A stretch of DNA of 64,000 bases from Rebecca billardiae RCC1528 (lineage: Eukaryota > Haptophyta), in the NCBI GenBank assembly GCA_965240325.2, contig OZ251240.1, positions 1,488,001-1,552,000 on the forward strand, written 5' to 3'. Each line of letters starts with the position of its first letter. The first letter of the stretch is position 1. Position numbers and translations under genes: made by a program. Of this stretch, positions 10,705-19,788 are shown piece after piece. The notes under the pieces were generated by a model that saw nothing but the letters and a program-made list of their open reading frames with translations, made no database searches and had not been told where the DNA came from.

Positions 10705-11074
10705 CCATCCGGATAGTCCGTGGTTCACTCCCATCCCTCCACTGAACAGTGTGAACGCACTGAACAGTGAGCCACCGGACCGCCAACCCTGCGTCCGCGG
10801 ATGACCATCCGGACATTCAGTCCGGGGTTCACTCCCACCCCTCCACTGAACAGTGTGAACGCACTGAACAGTGAGCCACCGGACCGAAGCCTGCGCGTCC
10901 GGATGACCATCCGGACAGTCCGGGGTTCACTCCCACCCCTCCACTGAACAGTGTGAACGCACTGAACAGTGAGCCACCGGACCGAAGCCTGCGCGTCCGG
11001 ATGAACATCCGGACAGTCCGGGGTTCACTCCCACCCCTCCACTGAACAGTGTGAACGCACTGAACAGTGAGCCA
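10705..11074. repeat. ~98-bp tandem repeat, four copies
   Basis: The word actgaacagtgtgaacgcac starts at 10741, 10845, 10943 and 11041 (periods 104, 98, 98). Each unit also contains catccgga ... ggttcactccca and gagccaccggacc. Copies 2-4 are nearly identical, indicating recent duplication. Confidence 0.9.
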
Positions 11075-11138
11075 GGCTTCGACCTCGAGGCCAGGCGGAG
11101 GAGCCCACCGCTCCCGGGGCGGCGCACGCCCAGATCTC

Positions 11139-12152
11139 TCAGAGAGAGTTGCGCGTCGCCCGTGCGCTCGCCCCGTCAGCGCTGGGAGCAGGAGGAGGGC
11201 GCAGTGGCAGGTCGCCCTGGCGGCCTCCGCGGCCGCCTCGCTGGTCGCCGGCTGGCGCGGCTGGTGTGCGGGCGGCCGCGGCCGCAGCGCGGGCGGCGCG
11301 GGGCTGCTTCTGGGCGAAGTGGGGAAGCACCCACTTGGCCGGGCCAGCTCGTCCCGAGTGTGCCGCAGCCGCTGCCTTCGCGAACATCTCGATCTCCTCC
11401 TTCGCCACGCCGACGAGATTCGCCTCTGGCTCCCACGACAGCGGCCACGGCTGGTTGCGCTGGCGACCAGCTGTGTCGTGCCAATCGACCAAGTACTCCG
11501 TCCGCGTCACCTGCTTGAGCGGACCCATCGAGCCGTCCGCTTGCGCCTCCTCGATCATCACCGGACGGTTCCTCCACCGCCCGACGATCGCGCGCACCAA
11601 GCCGCTGTCCTGCTCGTCGTCCAAGCAGAAGTTGTTGAAGCCCCAGCAGCGCAGACGCGGCACGCTGCCGTCGGAGGAGTCCACGATCAGCGGGTTGCGG
11701 CTCACGACAATCGGCAGGCGGATGGGGACAGCGCACGCGCCGCAGCCAGTGCGCGCGTGTGCCTCCGGGTCCCAGCACAGCAGCCCGGCGCACCTGCGCT
11801 GCGCGCGCTCCGCAGCGTACTTTTGCAGCCGCGATGATGCTTGACGAGCTCGGCCCTCCTTGGCGTCGTGCTGTGCGCGAGCGGCGGCTTTGAAGAGTTT
11901 GAAGCCCTCTTGGGGCGGGAGCACTAAGTAGCGGGGGCACCACGTCGGGCGCGAGAGCACCAAGTCGGGCCGGGCAGCACTACCTGTTCTGAGCGTGGGC
12001 TTGGTCACGGCTCGCTGGGCCTCCGGCCCTGCTCGGTAGGCAGCCGGCGCTCCGCGCCTCTGCCCCCAGGGTGCTACGCACCCGATTTTAAACCCCTCTT
12101 GGGGCGGGAGCACTAAGTAGCGGGGGCACCAAGTCGGGCGCGGGGGCACCAC
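11139..12152 (-). CDS. Transposon-associated ORF with chromodomain-like segment
   Basis: An open frame of 337 codons. Residues about 217-262 read TEYLVDWHD ... SWEPEANLVG, the chromodomain pattern (YLVKW ... TWEPE.NL) found at the ends of many integrases and transposases. The segment before it (LRCWGFNNFC, residues about 160-200) is unrecognised. The N-terminal 90 residues are encoded by the ~190-bp tandem repeats at 11911-12303 and are repetitive (PTWCPRYLVLPPQEGFK twice), so the true start is probably downstream or in another exon. Likely the C-terminal part of an element-encoded protein; no catalytic DDE residues can be assigned. Confidence 0.45.
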   Translation of the reverse strand: MVPPRPTWCPRYLVLPPQEGFKIGCVAPWGQRRGAPAAYRAGPEAQRAVTKPTLRTGSAARPDLVLSRPTWCPRYLVLPPQEGFKLFKAAARAQHDAKEGRARQASSRLQKYAAERAQRRCAGLLCWDPEAHARTGCGACAVPIRLPIVVSRNPLIVDSSDGSVPRLRCWGFNNFCLDDEQDSGLVRAIVGRWRNRPVMIEEAQADGSMGPLKQVTRTEYLVDWHDTAGRQRNQPWPLSWEPEANLVGVAKEEIEMFAKAAAAAHSGRAGPAKWVLPHFAQKQPRAARAAAAAARTPAAPAGDQRGGRGGRQGDLPLRPPPAPSADGASARATRNSL

Positions 12153-12360
12153 GTCGGGCGCGAGAGCACCAAGTCGGGCCGGGCAGCACTACCTGTTCTG
12201 AGCGTGGGAGTGGTCAGGGCCAGCTGGGCCAGTCCGGCCCTGCGGCTCGGTAGGCAGCTGGCGCTCCGCGCCTCTGCCCCCAGGGTGCTACGCACCCGAT
12301 GTTGGGGCGGGAGCGCTAAGTAGCGGGAGCACCAAGTCGGGCGCGGGGGCACCATACCGT
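11911..12360. repeat. ~190-bp tandem repeat, about 2.3 copies
   Basis: Units beginning ttggggcgggagcactaagt occur at about 11910 and 12098, with a shorter, diverged third copy at about 12302. Each full unit ends with a stretch containing gtgctacgcacccgat. Confidence 0.85.
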
Positions 12361-12613
12361 GCTCAGACGAGCACCTTCGGCTCTGCAGCACTTCGGGCGT
12401 CGTGACCGCGCGGTCGGCCGGTCCGCCGCCACCGTGACACGTGGCGCGGGCCTGAACGAATCCAATGGGCCGCTCATGCACGCACGCTGAGACATGTTGA
12501 TGAGCCATCCTGCGCAAGCCCAAATTGCCCACAGCAAAGTGGAGCGACGCCGACCCGAGTGCGTGCGGGCGCCCACGCGCACGGCACGACGAGCGACCGC
12601 CATCGTGGGCTTG

Positions 12614-12649
12614 TGGCTCACTGTTCAGTGCGTTCAGTCCGTTCAGTGG
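12614..12649. repeat. Inverted copy of the 36-bp terminal repeat
   Basis: The sequence tggctcactgttcagtgcgt at its start is the reverse complement of the end of the block at 11039-11074 and in the three other tandem copies. It marks the right end of the inner element. Confidence 0.8.
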
Positions 12650-12847
12650 TGAGTCGGATTGAACAGACGAAAAGTCGATCCGGTCCGCCCTTAACATTTT
12701 CTTTTAAAAATCACCGCCCGGTTCAATGTCGTCGGAAATTCGGCAGCTGTTGGCTCGATGTTCAATCCCGGTTTTCGAGGAAATTGTTTTCACCAAAATA
12801 TGAGCGCGCCAAATTCTGGATTTTGTCCATCATTATTTTGACACTCA

Positions 12848-12905
12848 TTCTATGATTTAACGACACAGGTAGGACGACGCGGGTCTCCTGATTCGTCGGC
12901 GGCAG
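12848..12905 (-). repeat. Dispersed transposase-tail fragment, copy 1
   Basis: On the minus strand this encodes a C-terminus RRRIRRPASSYLCR followed by a TAA inside tttaaatc-like sequence. The same nucleotide block (gacacagg ... tctcctgattcgtc) occurs at 24726-24822 and 52464-52560. It is preceded on the minus strand by a Cys pair (RCRLC). Confidence 0.65.
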
Positions 12906-13084
12906 TGCCCGATCGTCGACACGAAGTCGGCGTTGGTGGCAGAGCATAGCCTGCACCGCGATCGTAAAGCTTGAGCGCGGCCTTGAGCTGCTGAAGCGCG
13001 ATCCACCTGCGCTGCGCGGCTCGCATGGACCTGCTGTGCCCCGAGCAAGGGCGAAAGTGCAGGTCCGGATGTCAGCTGGCAGTC

Positions 13085-13846
13085 TCAGCCGCGGGTAGCA
13101 GCTGGTCGTACCTGCCCCGTGCTCCCCGGGCGGTCGCGTACGCGCTTGCTGCTCGAGCCAGCTGGCTGGCTGGCGGCGGCTGGCGCTGCGGCGTCGTCCA
13201 GGGTGCGCTTTGCCCGCTGCGGCGACGCCTCCTCGTCGTCCAAGTCGTCGCCCGGGGGCGAGTCTCGGTCATCGTGGAGGGGGGCAGCAGGGGCTGGCGT
13301 GGGCGGTGCAGCGGTCGGCGCCAGGCGCGCCGCCTTGCGCGCCTGGCGTTCCTTGACGGCGCGGCTCGCCGAGGAGCGACGGCTCGATGGAGAACGAATC
13401 CGTCGGCCCTCGGCGTCGCGCCGTTGCCCGCGCTTCCCACGCCGGGGCTTCTTCTTCCGCTTCTGAGAGTGCTGCTGCTCGTCGTTTGCCTGCAGCACCT
13501 CAGCGTCCATGCCCTGCGCGGCGGGCGGGCGAACCGGCGGGGCCGGCTTGCGCGCTGCGCGCTGGGCGGTCGGCGGGGGAGCACGAGTAGGCGCGCCACG
13601 GCCTCCCTTGCGCCGCCGGCTGCCACCGGCGGGGGTTCCCTGTGGAGAAGCAAGGCCTGCATCCGTCACGGCCGTCGGCCACAGAGCCACAGTTCGCGTC
13701 AGACACGCGCCACCTGGCAGGGTGAGCTTCGCCATGCGTGAGAACCCATCTTTGGCGGTGCGCTTCTCTACGTCACGCACGTCGCGGTCGTAGAGGCGCA
13801 GCACGCCGTCCGATAGCCCCTCAGGCAAGGCGGTCGCGTCGAGCAT
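13085..13846 (-). CDS. Lys/Arg-rich ORF inside the repeat cluster, unknown function
   Basis: A 253-codon open frame. Residues 1-70 look globular (LSDGVLRLYDRDVRDVEKR, then MAKLTLPGGACL) and are followed by a long basic, Pro/Ala-rich region with KRKKKPRRGKRGQRR and an acidic patch DDLDDEEASP. No family recognised. Its position between repeat blocks, and the transposase-tail fragment downstream on the same strand, suggest it belongs to a mobile element. Confidence 0.35.
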   Translation of the reverse strand: MLDATALPEGLSDGVLRLYDRDVRDVEKRTAKDGFSRMAKLTLPGGACLTRTVALWPTAVTDAGLASPQGTPAGGSRRRKGGRGAPTRAPPPTAQRAARKPAPPVRPPAAQGMDAEVLQANDEQQHSQKRKKKPRRGKRGQRRDAEGRRIRSPSSRRSSASRAVKERQARKAARLAPTAAPPTPAPAAPLHDDRDSPPGDDLDDEEASPQRAKRTLDDAAAPAAASQPAGSSSKRVRDRPGSTGQVRPAATRG

Positions 13847-14030
13847 GACTCGTGGGTTGTCACGTGGCCATCGTGGTTCAGTGGGGACACTGGCTCACTG
13901 TTCAATCCCGCACGATTTTCGGGTTTTTTCCCATCAAAATGAGCATATCTCCCGGTGCATCTGGCAAGGAGCCCAGCCAATGGCGTGCCGTCAATGCCTA
14001 CCCAAGTTTACCCATAAATAAAAGTCGGGC

Positions 14031-14526
14031 ACGGATAGCCTCTGCCCCTCATTGCTGGTGCCAGCCAGCCAGTGGCAGTGACCGGCAACAGCCGACGTCC
14101 GCAGCGGGCAGCGGCGCCAGCGCCAGCGGGCCCGCGCGGGCGCGGCTCTGACTCTGAGTCTGAATGTGAGAAGTGGCTGACGAGCCGAGCAACTGGCTTA
14201 CTCTGCCGGGAGTGACGAGTGATAAACGACTGCTGAGTGCTGATGTCCGAGTGTCACTCTCACTGTCACGGCTGCCGCGGATGCTGCCGCCATCACACTG
14301 CACTGACGTGCGCAGTCTCAGCTGCTGCCAGCAGCTGCTTCGCAAGCGTCAGGACCGCGCCGCGCATGCTGCAACAGCTGCAAGGCCGCGAGCCGAACAC
14401 GGTCCGTGTCACACCTCACGGGCGGGCACCGGGCTGGCCCGCGGCGCTGGCGCCGGTCCGGCGCCGGAGGCCCCGGCAATATACTGTGCTCGGCCGGGCC
14501 GGCGCGGGGCGGTGCGCGCGCCGCGA
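14031..14526. other. Spacer at the 3' side of the flippase gene, no gene seen
   Basis: Contains clusters of ctgagtctga/actgctgagtgctga-type short words (14150-14260) but no supported coding region. Confidence 0.35.
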
Positions 14527-14772
14527 TCACAACTCGCCGCCAAAGCCCCTCGCCGGCGGGACGGGCGCGTCCGAGCCACCGACCGCCGCGCCGTGCGCGC
14601 CGCCGGCCGCGGACCCCTGCGAGCGCGCGGCGTGCAGCTCGGCGCGCTTCGAGATCGCCATCTCGGGCATCGAGAAGTCGTACGACGTCTGCTGCCCGGC
14701 CGAGCCGCCGGAGACGCGCGAGGTGGTGCCCGAGGCCGAGACGCTCTGCAGCGCAAAGCCCGAGCTGCCGCT

Positions 14773-14813
<41 letters not shown>

Positions 14814-17730
14814 TGCGCTGCCGCGCCGCCGCGCCGCCGCCGGCCGCGCCCGCGCCCGCGGCCGCGGCGGCGCCGCCGGCTGTGGGCGCAGCGCCGCTCG
14901 CGCCGGGCGCGCGCGGCGTGCTGCGCGGCGTGCTGCGCGGCGTGCTGCGCTGCGAGACGGTGGGCGCGCGCAGCGTCACCGTCTGCCGCAGTCCAAACGC
15001 CTCTTTCAGCCTTCCGAGCGCAGTGGCCTCGTTGAGCGAATCCTGCAGCGTGCGCTCGCCGTACCCGCGGTCGATCTCCGCGTAGATGTCGACGACGTTC
15101 GGGCGCAGCTGCGTGCGCACGAGCTCGAGCGCGAGGTCGAGCACCGCCGAGCCTCCCACCACCATCGCCGCGGTCAGCCAGAACGCCCAGTCCGACATGG
15201 CCTGCAGAGCGCGCGCGCGAACGCACCGCGCGGCGGCGGGGCGGGCGGCGTGGTGGCGCGGGGCGGGTCAGTGCCGGCGCGCGCGCGGGCCGGGCCGCCC
15301 GCGGCCGGGCCGCGGCGCGGCGCGCGCCACGAGCGCGGCTCGGCCAGCCAGCGCACGGCCAGCCCCCCTCGGCACCCGGCGCGGCGCCCAACCGCGCAGC
15401 GGCGGCGCGCCCCGGCGGCGCGCATTGCGCTTGCCTGCTCCGCCACGCCGTAAAAATCGTCGGAGAGCGGCAGCGTGTTCGAGTAAGCGAACAAAAAGCC
15501 AAAGTAGCCGAGCGTGTGCACCCACCACACTGCCTGGTTGATGGCCGTCCAGTAGTTCGTCTCGAGCCAGAGCTGCGCGGGGCAAGGGGTGGGGGGGGGG
15601 GGGGGGCAACCGGTGGGCGCGTGAGCCGCCGCGCCGCGTGCAACCGCGCCGCCCCGTCCGTCAGCGGACGACACGCCACGGCCGCCGGCCGGCACCCCGC
15701 GCGCGCGCGGCGCCTGCCGCGCCCCAAGCACGCGCCGCGCTGGCCGCACGCCGTCAGCATGGCCGCCCGCAGCGCGCAGAGGCGGCCTCACGCGCGGCAC
15801 GGGCCGCCGCGCGCCTCCGCGCACGCGTCCCCTCCGCCCTCCCCGTACCCCTTCCCGTCAGTACCCACCCACCTGCCACTGCAGGAGGAGGAACAGCCAC
15901 GTGTACACGGCCGTGCGCCCCCCACCCCGCCCCCGTACCCCTCCCCGCAATCACCCACGCACCTTCCACTGCATGATCAGGAACAGCCACGTGTACACGA
16001 CGGTACCCATCTCGTAGAGCCCGCCCTCGACGTAGGAGGCCGAGCCCGCCTGCGCGATCAGCACGATGACGACGGAGGTGAGCACGCCCTCGACGAGCGT
16101 GTTCACCACCTTGGACGTGTTCAGCTGCATGTTCGTGCGCCCTGCGCGCGCGCGGGCGGCGGCGGCGGCGGCGGCGCGCGCGCGTGTCGGCTCAGCGCGC
16201 CGCGCCGCGCGCGCGCGCTCGGCCAATGGCGGCGCTCCGCGGCGCCGCCCCCCGCCCGCCCCCACCCCTGCGCGCGCGGCTGAGGACGAGGGGGCCCGGG
16301 GCGAGGGTCTAGGGCGCGGGCGGCTCGGCGTACCGGTGACGTACAGCTCGGGCGAGGCGAGCGCCATCTGCTCCGACACGTCCTGCTCGAACGCGCCGGT
16401 GAAGATGATTGGCCAGAAGAGAATCACGTTGTAGCCGTTGGCGAGCAGCGTCTCGTAGAGAGACGTGCCGGACCAGTTGGTGGCGAAGTTGAAGATGAAG
16501 AGCGTGAGCGAGAGCACAAAGTTCTTGTAGTAGTAGTACAGCACCACCTGCGCGCGGGGTGCGGGTGCGGGTGAGGGGGTAGGCTCAGGGGTAGGCTGAG
16601 GGCAGGGGCGGCGCGCGCCGCGCCGGCAGCGCGCGCGCGGCTGCGCGCGCACCTTGCTCATGCGCACATAGTTCCAGCGGCCGTGCACGAGGAGTAGGCG
16701 CTCGAGGAAGCGGAACTGCGCGATCGCAAAGTCGGACGCGTTCACCGCCTGCCGCCCCTCCTTGCCCGAGATCCCCACGCCCACGTGCGACGACTGAATC
16801 ATCGACACGTCGTTCGCGCCGTCGCCGATCGAGAGCGTGAGCGGCTCGGGCGACACGCCGGTGCGCACGAGCTCGACCACCTTGGAGGGGTAGGGTTGGG
16901 GGTAGGGTTGGGGGTAGGGTTGGGGGTAGGGTTGGGGGTAGGGGGAGGGCGTGAGCGGCCGGGCTGCGCGGCGCCGCACGCCCGCCGGCCGCGCGCGCTG
17001 CCGCCGCCCTCCCCTGCCCATCCCTCGCCCGTGGCCCGCGGCGCGCGGCGCGCGAGTGCGCGTGCGTGCGCGCTCGCTCGGCCGGCGCCGCGCCCTCCCG
17101 TGGGTGGGCGCCCCGGTGCGCGCGCGCGAGTGCGCGCGAGGGAGGGAGGCGGGCGCGCGCGCACACCTGCGCCTTCTGCTTGGGCGAGACGCGGCACGCG
17201 AGCACGCTCGCGCACACGCGCCCGAGGTGGAGCAGCGCCTCGCGCAGCGCTGAGTCCTCCCAAATGATCGCGAGCGCGGCGCCGTCGACAACGAGGGCGA
17301 GGGTGGGTGACTCGAGCTCCGGCGCCTTGGCCGAGTGCGGCGAGCCGCCGGAGAGGCGCCACTGCAGCCGCGCGCGGCGCGACTCGGTCGCCTGCGCCCG
17401 GCGGCGGCGGCGCGGCGAGGCGCGGCGCGTGGGCGCGCGTGCGCGCGGGCACGCGCCGCGCGCCGCGCGCGCACGCACGCACGCGCGCGCGCATACACAC
17501 GCGCACGCGCGCGCGCGCACACACACACGCGCACACGCGCACACGCGCACAGCACAGCACAGCACACGCGCCGCGCACGCACCGAGAGCCGTGCGAAGAG
17601 CGACGTCATGGCGGAGACGGGCGCGCTGGCGCGCCGCGCGCCGTGCTCGGAGTCGGCCATGCTCGAATTGTTGCGCAGCGCCGGCCGCGTCCCCTGCGCC
17701 GCGCCGCCGCCGCTCGCGCCCGCCGCCGCC

Positions 17731-17764
<34 letters not shown>

Positions 17765-19731
17765 TGCCACTCGAGCCGGCCGAGCCGCCGACGCCGCGCA
17801 GCCCGAGCCGCTGCGCGACCTCGGGCTGCTCTGCGAGGTGCGGCATCTGCGCCAGGATCTGCGACGAGTAGTGCCGCGTGAGCTCGCGCAGCTGGCGCCG
17901 CAGCGACTCGGCCGTCGCGGGCGGCCCGTCGCCGTTCGCACTCACGCCGACGTAGAGCAACGTCATGGCCTCGGTGAGCAGCCGGCAGCTGTACCCGATG
18001 TTGACGGCCGTCTCGACCTTGTCCCCCGTCAGCACCCACACCTTGAGCCCGGCGCGCCGCAGATTCTCCAGCGTGCGCGGCACGCCGTCCTGCAGCCGGT
18101 CCTCGATCGCCGTGAGCCCGACAAGCGCAAGGTTCACTTCGATGGCCGCCGCCGCGTCGGCGAGGGCCTCGTCGCGCGCCTCGCGCGCGATCGACGCGGC
18201 GCGGTGGCGCGCGAGCCACTCCGTCGCCTGCGAGGCCGTGAGCGCGCGGCGCGAGAGCACGAGCGTGCGCAGCCCCTCGCGCGCATACATGCTCAGGTGC
18301 GCGTGCACGCGCTCCAGCTCGGCCGCGGGTGTGCGCGCGTCGAGTAGCGGCAGCAGCGTGGTGTCCGCGCCCTGCGCACGCGCGCGCGCGCGAGCGCGCG
18401 AGCGCGTGAGCGCGTGCGCGCGTGCGCGCGTGCGCGCGTGCGCGCGGGCGCGTGTGCGCGAGGGGACGCCCCCGCGGCAGGCCGCTCCGCGCCCTCGGCT
18501 GCTGGCGCACACGCGGCGCGCAGCCGCGGCAGCGGCGCGCGCGCGCGCGGCGCGGCGCGCAGCCGCGGCAGCGGCGGGCGCGCGCGCGGCGCGGCGCGCA
18601 GCGCGTGCGCGCACCTTGCAGTAGAGCACGTGGCTGCCGTCGGCGTGGCGCACGAGGCACGACATGCGCTTTCGCGTCGAGTTGAACTGGTTCACCGCGA
18701 GCACGGTGGCGCTCAGCTTGGCGCAGCCGGGCGGGAAGGGGAGGGCGGAGGCGGGCGGAGGCATCGCGCGCGCCGCGTCCGCGTCGGGCGGCGCGCCGCC
18801 GCCGCCGCCGCCGCCGCGCCGCGCCGCGCCGGCCGAGGAGCCGCCGCCGCCCTCGGCGCCCGCGCGGCGCGGCAGCGTGCGCTGGCTCTGCGGCGGCTGC
18901 GGCGGCGGCTTGCTCGCCGCGCCGCCCGGCTCGGCGGCGCCGTGGCCGTCGGCGGCGCCGTCGGCGCCGAGAGTTGGCACCGGCACAGAGCCCGAGCCCA
19001 CCGCCACGACAACCTCGTCGCCCGCGCGCCACAGCAGGCGGTACCCCACGCTCGCCGCCGCGTCCACCAGCGCCACCTCGTCCGGCGACTCGCCCTGGTA
19101 CTCAAGCTTACCCGCAATCACTTGCGGCAGCACCGTGTGGCACAGCGCGAGCACCTCGGCCGCGGCGCGCGCGCGGCCGGTGCTGTCGTCGTAGGCGGGC
19201 GACGAAGAAGCACGCGGCCACGCGGGTGCGGGCGCGGCGCTCGCGCTCGCGCCGCCGCCGCTCGGCGCGCCGCACCCGCACCCGCCCACGCGCGAGTGCG
19301 CCGCGGCCGGCGCGGGCGCGGGCACGTGCAGCAGCGAATCGAGCGGGACCGCTCGGTCGAACAGCGGCTGCGGCTGCTGCGCGCGCTCGTGCTGCCGCGC
19401 GGAGCCGCCGCCGCCCGAGTCGACAGACGAGCGCTGCCGCGCGCCGCCGCTCCCCGTCGCCGCCGCCGCCGCCGACGCCGCCGCCGCGCCGAACGTCTGG
19501 CCGAACGACTGCAGCACCGAGCTCGCCGTCGACGAGCGCCGCGACGCCGACTCATAGCTCGCGTTTCCCGAGCTGTCGACGCGCGCCGGGTCGGGGCCGC
19601 CGCCCATCGCGGAGACGCGGTCGGTGGCGCACGCGCCGCCGTCGCCGGCGCTCTGCCGCGGCGACGCGGCGCACTCCGCCCCGCTCCGCCGCGGCGACGC
19701 GCCGCCGTCCGCACCGCTCCGCCGCGCGCCC

Positions 19732-19788
<57 letters not shown>

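Larger units (their letters stand above)
10705..14030. mobile_element. Mobile-element/repeat cluster with TIR-like ends and chromodomain ORF
   Basis: The left side consists of four ~98-bp direct repeats (10705-11074), each containing a 36-bp block ending cactgaacagtgagcca. The same 36-bp block occurs in inverse orientation at 12614-12649 with about three mismatches, so 11039-12649 is bounded by terminal inverted repeats. The related word tggctcactgttcaatcccg recurs at about 13890, and a variant at about 12748. Inside are minus-strand ORFs with a chromodomain-like segment (11139-12152) and a Lys/Arg-rich segment (13085-13846), plus a transposase-tail fragment near 12857. I infer one or more nested, partly decayed DNA transposons; boundaries are approximate and the superfamily is undetermined. 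Confidence 0.5.

Noticed and set aside
10705-11074. CRISPR-like array.
   Set aside because: Adjacent ~98-bp direct repeats have no unique spacers, and the setting is a eukaryotic transposon-like cluster.
15873-15915. Duplicated exon-7 end as a mutually exclusive alternative exon.
   Set aside because: There is no AG acceptor with a pyrimidine tract before it, and reading through from exon 7 meets a stop, so I report it as a duplication only.
16885-16960. True interstitial telomere marking a chromosome fusion.
   Set aside because: The 12-bp unit is not a standard telomere repeat, lies entirely within an intron and fits a polypyrimidine tract; an ordinary minisatellite is simpler.
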